Position numbers and translations under genes: made by a program
DNA from: Paenibacillus lentus
GTDB taxonomy: Bacteria; Bacillota; Bacilli; Paenibacillales; Paenibacillaceae
Direction: 5' to 3'
NCBI RefSeq assembly: GCF_003931855.1
Contig: NZ_CP034248.1
Span: 1,426,001 to 1,490,000, forward strand
Length of the DNA: 64,000 nt
Notes under the pieces: model-generated
Told to the model about the DNA's origin: nothing
The model's database searches: none
The model's input: only the letters and a program-made list of their open reading frames with translations
In this document: one piece after another, positions 34,963-43,005 of the stretch
Layout of the letters: the number at the start of each line of letters is the position of its first letter
Numbering within the stretch: the first letter of the stretch is position 1

Positions 34963-36135
34963 TTGGATTTTCAAGCCGATGCTATAGATCGCGTAATTAA
35001 GAACGCCATAGGCGTTATGGAAAACAGCAAACTGCAAATGTTGGAAATATTGGATTCGGCACGAAATGAGCTGAAGACGCTGAATAATGAGCTTCAGCAG
35101 GTCATGAAGGAAACCGCGGAGACCGTGGAGAAAGTCGACCAGCTTGAAGTGAATTACAGACGTTCCCGCGTCCGGCTGACAGAAGTCAGCCGGGATTTCG
35201 TGCGCTATAAAGAAGAGGACATCAAGCAGGCCTACGAGAGAGCAACACAGCTGCAGCTCGACCTGCTTATTTACCGTGAAAAGGAAATGTATCTGAAGGC
35301 CAGACGTGATGAATTGCAGAAGAGGGCTCGCAATGTGGATAAATCCGTTGAACGGGCGGAGACAATCGGCACGCAAATGGGAGTTGTGTTAGAATACTTG
35401 TCAGGGGAGCTCGGACAAGTTACACGCATACTAGAGTCCGCCAAAAACCGCCAAATCATCGGCTTGAAAATCATTCTCGCACAGGAAGAAGAGCGGAAAA
35501 GAATCTCCCGGGAAATTCATGATGGACCCGCCCAGTTACTTGCAAATCTAGTACTTAGGACGGAAATTGTAGAAAGAATGCTAGCTAGGCAGGAATTTAA
35601 GATGGTTCAGGACGAAATAATAGATTTGAAGGGACAAGTGCGCTCCAGTTTGGAAGAAATGCGAAAAGTCATCTTCAATCTTAGGCCGATGGCTCTGGAT
35701 GATCTGGGGCTCATTCCGACCTTGCGCAAATATGTGCATGACTATGAAGAAAAGACCAAAATTCGGACGACCTTTGAGACAAGAGGCAAGGAATTCCGTT
35801 TGACCTCTGCGATGGAGGCCGCGGTCTTCAGATTGGTCCAGGAAGCGCTCACTAATGCGGCAAAACACGCCTTTCCAACGTATGTCGTCGTAGAAATTAC
35901 GTATCAGGCCCAGATGGTTAAAATTATGGTGCAGGATAACGGACTGGGATTCAAGGTGGATCAACTGGAGCAAAAGAACAAAGAGCATACCCATTTTGGA
36001 TTAATTGGCATGCGGGAAAGAGTAGAATTGCTGGAAGGAAGAATGGAAATAGAATCAACGGCGAATTTGGGTACCAAAATCGTCATCCATATCCCGACAA
36101 ACGCAGAGAAGAGGAAGGAGTTACAGGATGGATAA
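34963..36135 (+). CDS. degS: Sensor histidine kinase DegS
   Basis: A 390-aa cytoplasmic kinase of the DegS type, controlling exoenzymes, motility and competence with DegU. Residues ~1-180 form the DegS sensor: the MDFQADAIDRVIKNAI start and a long coiled coil. The HisKA_3 box EERKRISREIHDGPAQLLAN carries the phospho-accepting His186. The HATPase_c domain shows QEALTNAAKHA (N box) and the glycine-rich VQDNGLGFKV and HFGLIGMRERV boxes. No membrane segment is present, as expected. The TTG at 34963 follows GGAGAAGGTG and starts the canonical N-terminus. It overlaps degU by eight bases. Confidence 0.97.
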   Translation: MDFQADAIDRVIKNAIGVMENSKLQMLEILDSARNELKTLNNELQQVMKETAETVEKVDQLEVNYRRSRVRLTEVSRDFVRYKEEDIKQAYERATQLQLDLLIYREKEMYLKARRDELQKRARNVDKSVERAETIGTQMGVVLEYLSGELGQVTRILESAKNRQIIGLKIILAQEEERKRISREIHDGPAQLLANLVLRTEIVERMLARQEFKMVQDEIIDLKGQVRSSLEEMRKVIFNLRPMALDDLGLIPTLRKYVHDYEEKTKIRTTFETRGKEFRLTSAMEAAVFRLVQEALTNAAKHAFPTYVVVEITYQAQMVKIMVQDNGLGFKVDQLEQKNKEHTHFGLIGMRERVELLEGRMEIESTANLGTKIVIHIPTNAEKRKELQDG

Positions 36136-36856
36136 TCTAAGTTCTAACACTAAACAGACAATCAAAGTTCTCTTGGCTGATGATCATCAACTTTTTCGTG
36201 AAGGCCTTAAACGGATCTTAAACATGGAGGAAGATATTGAGGTCGTTGGCGAATGCGGCGACGGATCCCAGGTCTTGGAGTGCTGTCAGCAATTTTTTCC
36301 TGAAATCGTCTTGATGGACATTAACATGCCCCAGTTGAATGGGGTGGATGCAACAGCCGAGCTTCGCGATGCTCTCCCAGAGATAAAGGTCATTATTCTA
36401 TCTATACATGATGATGAGAGTTATGTGTTTGAGACGCTTCGCAAAGGGGCAACAGGCTATTTGCTCAAAGATATGGAGGCAGAGTCGCTCGTAAATGCGA
36501 TTCGCACAGTAGCTGAGGGGAACGCTTTTATTCATCCGAAGGTAACGGGCAAATTGATTCAGCAGCTGCGCCGGATGGAATATTTAAGCGAGACTGGTGC
36601 TATTGCTGAGGATAGTGCTATTCGCGAGGCTGGGGTTAAATTCGTAGCCGGGGATGATAATCCACTGACAAGACGCGAGGCGGAAGTGCTTCGTCTGATG
36701 GCGGAAGGCCGCAGCAATAAGATGATCGGCGAACACTTATTTATTAGTGAGAAGACGGTTAAGAACCATGTCAGCAGTATTTTGCAGAAAATGGATGTGG
36801 ATGATCGGACGCAGGCGGTTATTAATGCCATCAAGTTCGGTTGGGTAACTTTATAA
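36128..36856 (+). CDS. degU: Response regulator DegU
   Basis: A 242-aa NarL/LuxR-type response regulator. The receiver domain has the acidic pair in LLADDHQLF, the phospho-accepting Asp64 in IVLMDINMPQLNG, and the conserved Thr/Lys positions (GATGYLLKDM). The C-terminal LuxR helix-turn-helix reads LTRREAEVLRLMAEGRSNKM and then ISEKTVKNHVSSILQKM. Partner of DegS; the 8-bp overlap shows coupled translation. It probably controls secreted enzymes, biofilm, competence and flagellar genes. Several such targets (comFA/comFC, flagellar cluster) lie downstream in this window, although direct control is not shown by the sequence. Confidence 0.97.
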   Translation: MDNLSSNTKQTIKVLLADDHQLFREGLKRILNMEEDIEVVGECGDGSQVLECCQQFFPEIVLMDINMPQLNGVDATAELRDALPEIKVIILSIHDDESYVFETLRKGATGYLLKDMEAESLVNAIRTVAEGNAFIHPKVTGKLIQQLRRMEYLSETGAIAEDSAIREAGVKFVAGDDNPLTRREAEVLRLMAEGRSNKMIGEHLFISEKTVKNHVSSILQKMDVDDRTQAVINAIKFGWVTL

Positions 36857-37123
36857 AATGAGGAACTTTGCTATAGCGGATACAGACGCCAGCAGGGAGA
36901 ACTAGCGCTTTTAACTTCCAATATTTTCTTTTTATTGAAATGTGAGGTCGTTAAGGATGGTTGGTAATGCAGTTTGGCCTGTACATATAGCTAGGCAGCA
37001 TGATTCTAACGCAACAAACCAAAGTCAAAGTCCCGTTTTACACTACCATTAGGGGCCAAATGAAGGCCCAGTAACCGACTTTCTTTCCGCGGCATATATT
37101 GTCGCATAAGGAGGTTGAGTCGC
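36857..37123 (+). other. degU downstream intergenic region
   Basis: No gene seen. A GGGGCC/GGCCC hairpin (about 37052-37068) has no T run. AAGGAGG (37108-37114) serves the ATG at 37124. Confidence 0.4.
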
Positions 37124-37549
37124 ATGGTTCCTTACATGGTTTGGGTCCTGTTAAGCTATGGTGTTGCTGGATTAATTGTGCACCTTCTTCATAACAGGCA
37201 ATTAAGGGATAAGCCGAATCTTTGCAAACAGGTTCACTATATTCTGGTGGCCCATAATCATGAGAAGCAGATGGAGTGGTATTTGCGGGCGTTACTTTGG
37301 TACAGTTGTTTAAGAGCACAATCATTAAGGGTTACAATACTGGACGAGGGATCGCAGGATGATACGCTGGCCATCATTGAACGGATGAAGTATGCTAATG
37401 GCATGGATCTGACCGTGATCGGCACAGCCGACATTGAGGATCAACATGAGAGCATCTGGTACAGCAACCCTGAAGATGGAGAGCAATCGAAGTTCATTGA
37501 TCTCCGCATACCGCAGGAAGCGGCTAAGATACCATATGTCCAGGTATAG
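37124..37549 (+). CDS. Small membrane protein with a truncated GT-A-like domain
   Basis: A 141-aa protein. The ATG at 37124 is nine bases after AAGGAGG (37108-37114); the TTG at 37115 lies too close to it. One membrane helix (residues ~2-20) is followed by a cytoplasmic-type domain. Its HYILVAHNHEKQMEWYLRAL and VTILDEGSQDDTLAII segments resemble the first half of a family 2 glycosyltransferase (strand, helix, then the DxGSxD nucleotide-binding loop). The second half of a GT-A fold, with the catalytic DxD and acceptor site, is missing, so enzyme activity is doubtful. It stands alone after degU and is followed by a terminator. Could be a degenerate or repurposed sugar-nucleotide-binding protein. 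Confidence 0.65.
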   Translation: MVPYMVWVLLSYGVAGLIVHLLHNRQLRDKPNLCKQVHYILVAHNHEKQMEWYLRALLWYSCLRAQSLRVTILDEGSQDDTLAIIERMKYANGMDLTVIGTADIEDQHESIWYSNPEDGEQSKFIDLRIPQEAAKIPYVQV

Positions 37550-37588
37550 CTGGAATCAATTGAATATGGAGGAGAATCGTAAGATGTG

Positions 37589-37627
37589 AAGCACACTCTT
37601 GGGCCAGGGCCGAGGGGTGTGCTTTTT
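37589..37627 (+). terminator. Intrinsic terminator after the GT-A-like gene
   Basis: AAGCACACTCTTGG pairs with CCGAGGGGTGTGCTT (minor bulge), followed by T6. Confidence 0.85.
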
Positions 37628-38436
37628 TGCATTTTTTGTAGAAGAGGTGAGCTGGGAATCGGAGGAATGCTTAGGTGAGGCCATGAATGTACAGGGATGT
37701 ACGTTAAGTAGGTGAATGCATGCAGTTGAGTGAATTGACGTAGCTGGATGAGATGAGTGTAAGGGTTGAAGTGTACGTTAGTGTATACAGGCGAAGGTGG
37801 GTGAATGTAGGAGAGTGAGGTGTGTGCGTAAGCGTGTATAAGTGAATGAGGTGAAATGTAGGGGATGAACGTACGTAGCGTAGGTGAATGCAGTAGCAGT
37901 ACATAGCAGTTATGGGGCACACCGTTATGCATGTGGCAAATGTAGGGGAGTGAAGTTTAAGTAAGTGTAATCAGGTGAATGCGAGTGAATGTACACCAGA
38001 TGTACATAGAGTCATGGGCCACAGGTATGCATGCAGTAAATGCAGGTGAGCGTACACGGGGATGGATATATGTGGATTTCCTGAATAAAAAACGCAGGGG
38101 CAGGGGGCAATGGATTGTAAGTGGAGGTGAAAAAATGCAAGAGAATAAAAAGGAATGAAAAAGAATCTGATGAATTCCGGGTTATATGAATGAAAGAAAG
38201 AAGAAATGAAGAAGGAGGAGTGGCTGATAAGTAGGAGGGCGGCCAATGCCCAGGCAGGAATTAACGAGGGTTCAGTATGATTGCTGTGAGCCGGTGATTT
38301 GAACTAGTTGAGTGCGTGCAAGGTTGGTGCTGGTGACTAGTATGGGGGAGAAAGAGCATGGTTAGCTGTGTTAGCTGCGATATTTATTGGAACCCGAGAG
38401 GGTGAAATTGATAAGAAGTATGGAGGGTTTTAGGAT
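37628..38436. other. C-poor low-complexity intergenic DNA
   Basis: No credible gene. The plus strand is G/A/T-rich with very few C and many GTGAATG-like words. It includes a ~70-bp tandem-like duplication (37882-37952 and 37984-38050). Minus-strand open frames here exist only because stop codons are rare in such a composition. Confidence 0.55.
37882..38050 (+). repeat. Diverged ~70-bp direct duplication
   Basis: Units 37882-37952 and 37984-38050 share, in order, GGTGAATG or AGTGAATG, GTACATAG, TCATGGG/TTATGGGG, CCACA/CACAC, TTATGCATG/GTATGCATG, and CAAATGTAGG/TAAATGCAGG. Unit offset is about 102 bp. Confidence 0.55.
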
Positions 38437-38650
38437 AGCTGGATTTGTTGTATTTAAAAGTGTTGCTCTTCTGTTATGTGTGTAAATAGCTGGATTTCTT
38501 GTAGTTAGAACGAGCTTTATAGGGAAGGAATGTCTAAGAAAAGGCATTAGATACATGAATTACAGTTATTTCAAAAAGTCCGGGACAGAAGTTAAAAATA
38601 GTGACAAGAAATCCATCTATATCTAGCATTTGCGATAGGAAAAGCCAAGG
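38437..38650 (+). repeat. Dispersed ~210-bp intergenic repeat, copy B
   Basis: Same orientation and block order as copy A at 30425-30640. Here the 5' block TGGATTTCTTGT and the 3' block ACAAGAAATCCA are perfect 12-nt complements about 100 nt apart, while the middle block has mutated. It ends just before the comFA ribosome-binding site, so it lies in the comFA leader. Confidence 0.65.
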
Positions 38651-38670
38651 GAGAGAAGGAGGGGAGAAGA

Positions 38671-40965
38671 TTGAAAATCTGCGTGTATGCAGTCAGGTGT
38701 AAAAAAGGATGGGGGATAAGGGTTAGTCTTGATTTTGCAGTTGATTTGGCGTGGTGGACGCAGGGAGAACAGAAGGGGGAGAGGGCTTTTGATCAGAGTG
38801 ATACGGGAGGGAGTAATTTAGACCGCCAAGCTAAAGGGGAGGATGAGGTATGCGAACACGGGACAGTGTCAACCGAGCATGAAAAAGATGCACAGAGGGC
38901 GGATATCCTTCTGCTGTTAGCTGATGAATTGCCTCTTGGTTTGGGGATAGGCCTGCGTGATGAATTTGTACATAATGAGGCGATGGACGAGTGGGGCCCT
39001 AGGGAATGGAGAGAATATGTGCAAGTAGAGTGGGGCAAGCAGCTTGAGAAAGAAGGAAGCCGAGAGCGCTCCTTTCTCCAGGAGCTTAAATCCGTGCAGC
39101 TTATATGGACCAGATTAAGCGGGATGACACCGGAGGGGCGGGTCCTCGAAAAAGAGCTGGGAGCAAAACAGGCTTGGGCGGGGGAGTTGATGGAGCGGGT
39201 TGCGAGATCCGGTCTAGGGGCATCGGAAAAACAGGTGTTGGATGTGTCTGTACCAGACACGGAAACGATGGACGGAATAGGGATAATGGACGCGGAGGCA
39301 TTAGATACGCGAGAACTGGGCACGGAGGTGGTGGAGTATGCCGCGTCACGTCTTGCGAACGCACTGGCGGGGCGCTCGCTGCTGGCAGCGGAGCTGCAGC
39401 AGCTCCTCGCGGAACGCCTGCCGGAGCTGGCGCCGGCATGGCGCTCCGCCGCCCAGTACGCGCACCTGCGGGGGCGCGTACAGCTCACCGCGGGCGTGGC
39501 CCCGGCCACCGCCCGCCATAGCCGTGCCCTGCTGCGCAGCAGGGCACGGCCTCCCCGCTGCCGGCGTTGCGGCAGCGAAGCCCCTCGCCGCACGCCCTGC
39601 GGGTCGTGCGGCCTGAGCAGCTGCGCCTATTGCGAGGCCTGCCTCGCGCTGGGGCGCAGCCGCTCTTGTGCGCTGCTGCTTCGCGGCAGCGCAGATGCCG
39701 TGCCGCCGCCTAGCTGTGGCGGCGGCACGGGGGGTTCCCCCACCGAGTCCTTGCTGGACCGGTGGGGGCTTAGCCCCGCGCAGCGCGCAGCTGCGGGGGA
39801 GGCGCTGCGCTTCCTGGCGCAGGCTCGCGGCCGCGAGGCGCCCGGCGGCGGGGGCGGTCGCCGGCATGGCCTGAGCGGCATGCAGCGCCCTGTTGGCAGC
39901 GCTGTACCCCATGGCGGCGCTCGCAAGCGTCAGGGAACCGCTGTCGCTGCGCCATGGCAGGTTCCGCGCTTTCTGCTCTGGGCTGTAACCGGGGCTGGGA
40001 AGACAGAAATGATCTTCCCCTTGATTCAATATGTGCTTGATCGGGGAGGGCTGGTGCTGGTAGCTACGCCAAGGCGTGACGTCGTCCTTGAGCTGGCACC
40101 GCGGATTGCTGCAGCTTTCCCTGACGAGCCTGCGGCAGTTCTGTATGGAGGAAGTGCGCAGCGCTGGGATCGGGCTAGGCTTTATTTGGCTACAACGCAC
40201 CAGCTCCTAAGGTTCCATCAAGCCTTCGATCTCGTAATCATCGATGAGTTGGATGCCTTCCCCTATCATAACGATCCGATGCTTGCTTTTGCCGCGGAAG
40301 CGTCTTGTAAGCCGGACGGGCGCTTTATATTTTTATCAGCTACGCCCCCATTGTCTTTGCAACGTCAGATTCGGCAAGGCAAGCTGCCGCATGCTAAAGT
40401 TCCTGCACGATTCCATGGCTATCCCTTGCCCGTCCCTCGGCGGATTGCCATGAATTCCGTAAAGGAGGCTTTGGAGCGTCAGCGGTTACCCGGCTCATTG
40501 CTGCATCCTTTATACGAATCCATTCAACGTGGAGCGCAAATTTTTATGTTTGTTTCTCGCATTAAGCATATTGAGCCTTTTGTTGCTCTTTTAAGACGCA
40601 AATTTTCTGACCTTTCAATTGCAGGCACTTCCTCGCAAGACGAGGATCGTGCGGAGAAGGTGCTTTCTTTCCGTTCAGGAGAAATTCGTCTTCTTGTAAC
40701 GACGACCATTCTAGAGCGAGGGGTAACTGTACCAAAAAGCGATGTATATATCTTGGATGCCGATAGTGCGCTTTTTGATGAGGCGTCTCTTGTTCAGATG
40801 GCAGGCCGGGCCGGACGATCCAAAGACGATCACGCAGGCTTTGTTATTTTCGCATCTCCGGAGTGGACTGTATCCCAGCGCGCAGCTGTGAAGCAAATTA
40901 AAGCGATGAACAAAATCGCTCTTAAAAAAGGCTTCCTCCGCACGGAAGAACAGCGAACCGATTAA
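38671..40965 (+). CDS. comFA: DNA-import helicase ComFA
   Basis: A 764-aa DEAD-box-type ATPase that drives single-stranded DNA uptake in competence. A four-Cys zinc site (first Cys near residue 297: CRRCGSE, CGSCGLSSC, CEAC) precedes the helicase core. The core has Walker A (VTGAGKTE, Lys444), ATPRRDVV, Walker B IIDELDAFPYHND, LSATPP (motif III), TTTILERGVTVP (V) and QMAGRAGRS (VI). TTG 38671 is eight bases after AAGGAGG (38656-38662) and gives the usual VYAVRxxxGWG start. Residues ~1-290 form a long, poorly conserved N-terminal extension. DNA from about 39345 to 39960 is much richer in GC than the flanks and codes for Ala/Arg/Gly-rich linkers around the zinc site. comFC follows. Confidence 0.93.
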   Translation: MKICVYAVRCKKGWGIRVSLDFAVDLAWWTQGEQKGERAFDQSDTGGSNLDRQAKGEDEVCEHGTVSTEHEKDAQRADILLLLADELPLGLGIGLRDEFVHNEAMDEWGPREWREYVQVEWGKQLEKEGSRERSFLQELKSVQLIWTRLSGMTPEGRVLEKELGAKQAWAGELMERVARSGLGASEKQVLDVSVPDTETMDGIGIMDAEALDTRELGTEVVEYAASRLANALAGRSLLAAELQQLLAERLPELAPAWRSAAQYAHLRGRVQLTAGVAPATARHSRALLRSRARPPRCRRCGSEAPRRTPCGSCGLSSCAYCEACLALGRSRSCALLLRGSADAVPPPSCGGGTGGSPTESLLDRWGLSPAQRAAAGEALRFLAQARGREAPGGGGGRRHGLSGMQRPVGSAVPHGGARKRQGTAVAAPWQVPRFLLWAVTGAGKTEMIFPLIQYVLDRGGLVLVATPRRDVVLELAPRIAAAFPDEPAAVLYGGSAQRWDRARLYLATTHQLLRFHQAFDLVIIDELDAFPYHNDPMLAFAAEASCKPDGRFIFLSATPPLSLQRQIRQGKLPHAKVPARFHGYPLPVPRRIAMNSVKEALERQRLPGSLLHPLYESIQRGAQIFMFVSRIKHIEPFVALLRRKFSDLSIAGTSSQDEDRAEKVLSFRSGEIRLLVTTTILERGVTVPKSDVYILDADSALFDEASLVQMAGRAGRSKDDHAGFVIFASPEWTVSQRAAVKQIKAMNKIALKKGFLRTEEQRTD

Positions 40966-41140
40966 CGTCAATTTTTACGAACATCAGTTGTTTTGGAATA
41001 TAGATATAAGCTTCAATAGACTTTTTTAGAGCAAAAGTTACGCTTATCTAGCCAACCCTTACGCGACACTCCGCTACAAATAAAAGGCAGAGCGGCTAGG
41101 TTAGTGAAAAGAATATGGCAGCAAGGGGAAGGAGATTTGT

Positions 41141-41254
41141 ATGATACACGCTGCAGGGCGAGTGGGTAGACTGGAGCCGGTTTTGAAGGGAGTTACTAAA
41201 GGAGCGAGGGGGGTTTCATGGGAATGTTTGGTCAGTTCTGGTCTGGGGTGCTAA
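41141..41254 (+). CDS. Possible 37-codon leader ORF overlapping the comFC start
   Basis: ATG 41141 follows a strong AAGGGGAAGGAGA. The frame runs 37 codons and stops at 41254, overlapping the first 37 bases of comFC in another frame. The peptide is basic at first (MIHAAGRVGRLEPVLKGVTK) with no known domain. It may only couple translation to comFC. Not proven to be a gene. Confidence 0.35.
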   Translation: MIHAAGRVGRLEPVLKGVTKGARGVSWECLVSSGLGC

Positions 41255-42048
41255 AGCCGATCCATCAATTGCTCGCCAAAGGAGGAAGCAACTGCTTGGC
41301 TTGCGGCAAAACGATTTCTATATGTGTACCCGGCTATTCTGAATTGTGTTTGCCATGCTATTCGAGCATCCCATGGATTACGGAGCCTCGCTGTCACATA
41401 TGTGGTCGTCATGTCGGGTGTCCCGATTGCAGTCGTAAGGGAGGAGTGCCGCGCAGTTTTGTCATGAACCGCAGCAGTGTGGCGTATAACAGCACCATGC
41501 GTCAGTGGCTGGCTCAGTACAAATATCGGGGGCATGAAGGATATAGTTTGGTACTTGCACGCATGATGGGGCGAGCCATGGAACAGATGAAGCAGGAGCT
41601 GAAACCTCAAGGAATTAAACTTGACGGTGTAGTTTTCGTTCCGCTAAGCGAGGAAAGATGGAGGGAGCGAGGCTTCAATCAGGCGGAAGAACTGGCTAAG
41701 GGGGCGGCATTAGCAGGTAGACGTGCTGGAGGCAGACTCCCTTTGCTCAATTTATTGATGCGTTCTCGGCATACCGATAAACAAAGCTTTAAGAGCAGAA
41801 GCGAGAGATTGATAAATATGCAAGGTGTATTTCAGACTTTGCCCGATGCGACGGAACAGCTGGGAAGGGTTATTTTGGGGACCCGTAGAACTGGCCTTGA
41901 TCATGAAGCAGTTATTCGTTTGCTGCTGGTGGACGATGTTTATACGACAGGGAGCACGATTAATGCTTGTGCTGCTGTTTTACAGAACATTTGCGGGCAG
42001 CTCGGTTTTAGCGGAGAAATTTACAGTTTGACCTGGGCAAGATCATAA
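41218..42048 (+). CDS. comFC: Competence protein ComFC (phosphoribosyltransferase-like)
   Basis: A 276-aa ComFC/GntX-type protein needed for transformation in relatives, probably at the cytoplasmic face with ComFA. A zinc-ribbon-like N-terminus (CLACGKTIS, CLPCYSSIPW, CHICGRHVGCPDC) is followed by a phosphoribosyltransferase fold. Seen there are YKYRGHEG, VPLSEERWRERGFNQAEELA, and the PRPP-binding loop LLLVDDVYTTGSTI near the C-terminus. ATG 41218 follows GAGGGGGG. A ~40-residue stretch around GTRRTGLDHEAVI before the PRPP loop is longer than usual. It lies 250 bp after comFA. Confidence 0.93.
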   Translation: MGMFGQFWSGVLKPIHQLLAKGGSNCLACGKTISICVPGYSELCLPCYSSIPWITEPRCHICGRHVGCPDCSRKGGVPRSFVMNRSSVAYNSTMRQWLAQYKYRGHEGYSLVLARMMGRAMEQMKQELKPQGIKLDGVVFVPLSEERWRERGFNQAEELAKGAALAGRRAGGRLPLLNLLMRSRHTDKQSFKSRSERLINMQGVFQTLPDATEQLGRVILGTRRTGLDHEAVIRLLLVDDVYTTGSTINACAAVLQNICGQLGFSGEIYSLTWARS

Positions 42049-42157
42049 AAATTTACAGAATGCAGTATTTTTGTGTGAAATTATGGACGAGTCCCCTAAA
42101 TATGAGGTAATCTATTATTATAGACAGCTTTATGATGGACAAGTAGGGGGAATGGTG

Positions 42158-42577
42158 ATGAATTTAGGGAATTGTCCGCGTTGCGGCAAACTGTTCGCCA
42201 ATAATTTCAGGGACATCTGTCCTGCCTGTGTTAAAGATATTGAGCATGAGTACGAGAAATGTGTCAAATTTCTACGTGAAGAGAAGACGGCCACCATTCA
42301 GGAAGTTTCCGAAGCGACCGACGTTTCTATTAAACAGATTACGAAGTTTATCAAAGAGGGCCGCATTACTGTGGCTGACAATCCAAATATGATGTATCCG
42401 TGCGAAGTATGCGGGGTTCTTATTCGCGAGAATAACATGTGCGATTCATGCCGTGCTCGTCTAACGAGGGATTTCACCGCAGCTGTCCGGGGAGATGCCG
42501 GAACTCAGCGAGCTAATGCTGATGATCGTAATCACAGTGGAGCTTATAGCGCTGTCGACAAATTTCGTAATCAGTAA
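42158..42577 (+). CDS. yvyF: Flagellar operon protein YvyF (TIGR03826 family)
   Basis: A 139-aa protein of the YvyF family found upstream of flgM in Bacillales. An N-terminal zinc-binding NCPRCGKLF...CPAC pair and a second CEVCG...MCDSC pair flank a helix-turn-helix-like segment (TIQEVSEATDVSIKQITKFI). ATG 42158 is chosen because AGGGGG (42145-42150) fits it and relatives begin at this point; ATG 42152 is a possible alternative. Its role is unclear, perhaps regulatory. It starts the flagellar block and ends at a terminator that overlaps a sigma-D-like promoter. Confidence 0.88.
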   Translation: MNLGNCPRCGKLFANNFRDICPACVKDIEHEYEKCVKFLREEKTATIQEVSEATDVSIKQITKFIKEGRITVADNPNMMYPCEVCGVLIRENNMCDSCRARLTRDFTAAVRGDAGTQRANADDRNHSGAYSAVDKFRNQ

Positions 42578-42631
42578 GGCTATAAGAACCTAAAAAATGT
42601 TATATAATATAAATAAACCTACAGTTCGCTA

Positions 42632-42659
42632 TTAACATTGTTTAAACCTACGCCGATAA
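42632..42659 (+). promoter_or_regulatory. Sigma-D-like promoter for flgM
   Basis: GCCGATAA (42652-42659) matches the sigma-D -10, with TTAA (42632-42635) 16 bp upstream as a weak -35. Transcription would begin near 42666, inside the loop of the terminator. Confidence 0.55.
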
Positions 42660-42684
42660 ACTTAGTAAAGATTATCGGTTTTTT
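42653..42684 (+). terminator. Terminator after yvyF, overlapping the flgM promoter
   Basis: CCGATAA (42653-42659) pairs with TTATCGG (42672-42678), then T6. RNA started upstream can fold it; RNA started at the overlapping sigma-D site lacks the 5' arm and should escape. Confidence 0.75.
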
Positions 42685-42708
42685 AATTTGGAAAGAAAGG
42701 TGGAGCCC

Positions 42709-43005
42709 ATGAAAATCAACGAAACAGGACGGGTTGGAGCCCTTAATAATTATCAACGGCATATTGAAACACAGCGTCAGGATTCAGACCGTAAAGCACG
42801 CCGCAAGGATGAGGTGTCCATCTCAACGGAGGCGATGGAGCTGTTGAAGGCACGGGAAATGGCACAAGATCCCCGGCGCTTAGAACGGATTGAAGAGCTG
42901 AAATCCCAAGTATCCTCGAGTATGTATCACGTTGATGCAGGCAAGCTGGCAGAGAAGCTTGTACCGTATTTTAAGTCTTATACACAATCGGGTGATCAAA
43001 GTTGA
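42709..43005 (+). CDS. flgM: Anti-sigma factor FlgM
   Basis: A 98-aa FlgM, which holds sigma-D inactive until the hook-basal body is complete and it is exported. The MKINETGRVGALNNYQ start and the C-terminal sigma-binding region (RRKDEVSISTEAMELL, then ERIEELKSQVSS and AGKLAEKLVPYF) are typical. ATG 42709 follows AAAGGTGGAG; the in-frame TTG at 42688 has no suitable site. Its stop overlaps the flgN start. Confidence 0.93.
   Translation: MKINETGRVGALNNYQRHIETQRQDSDRKARRKDEVSISTEAMELLKAREMAQDPRRLERIEELKSQVSSSMYHVDAGKLAEKLVPYFKSYTQSGDQS

Noticed and set aside
37441..37932. 163-codon minus-strand open frame
   Set aside because: Its length comes from the C-poor plus strand, which removes stop codons; the product is His/Tyr/Pro/Ser low complexity and it overlaps the terminator at 37589.
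39346..40200. 284-codon minus-strand frame and other long frames in comFA
   Set aside because: They lie over the GC-rich block, where stops are rare by chance; the plus-strand ComFA frame carries all helicase motifs.
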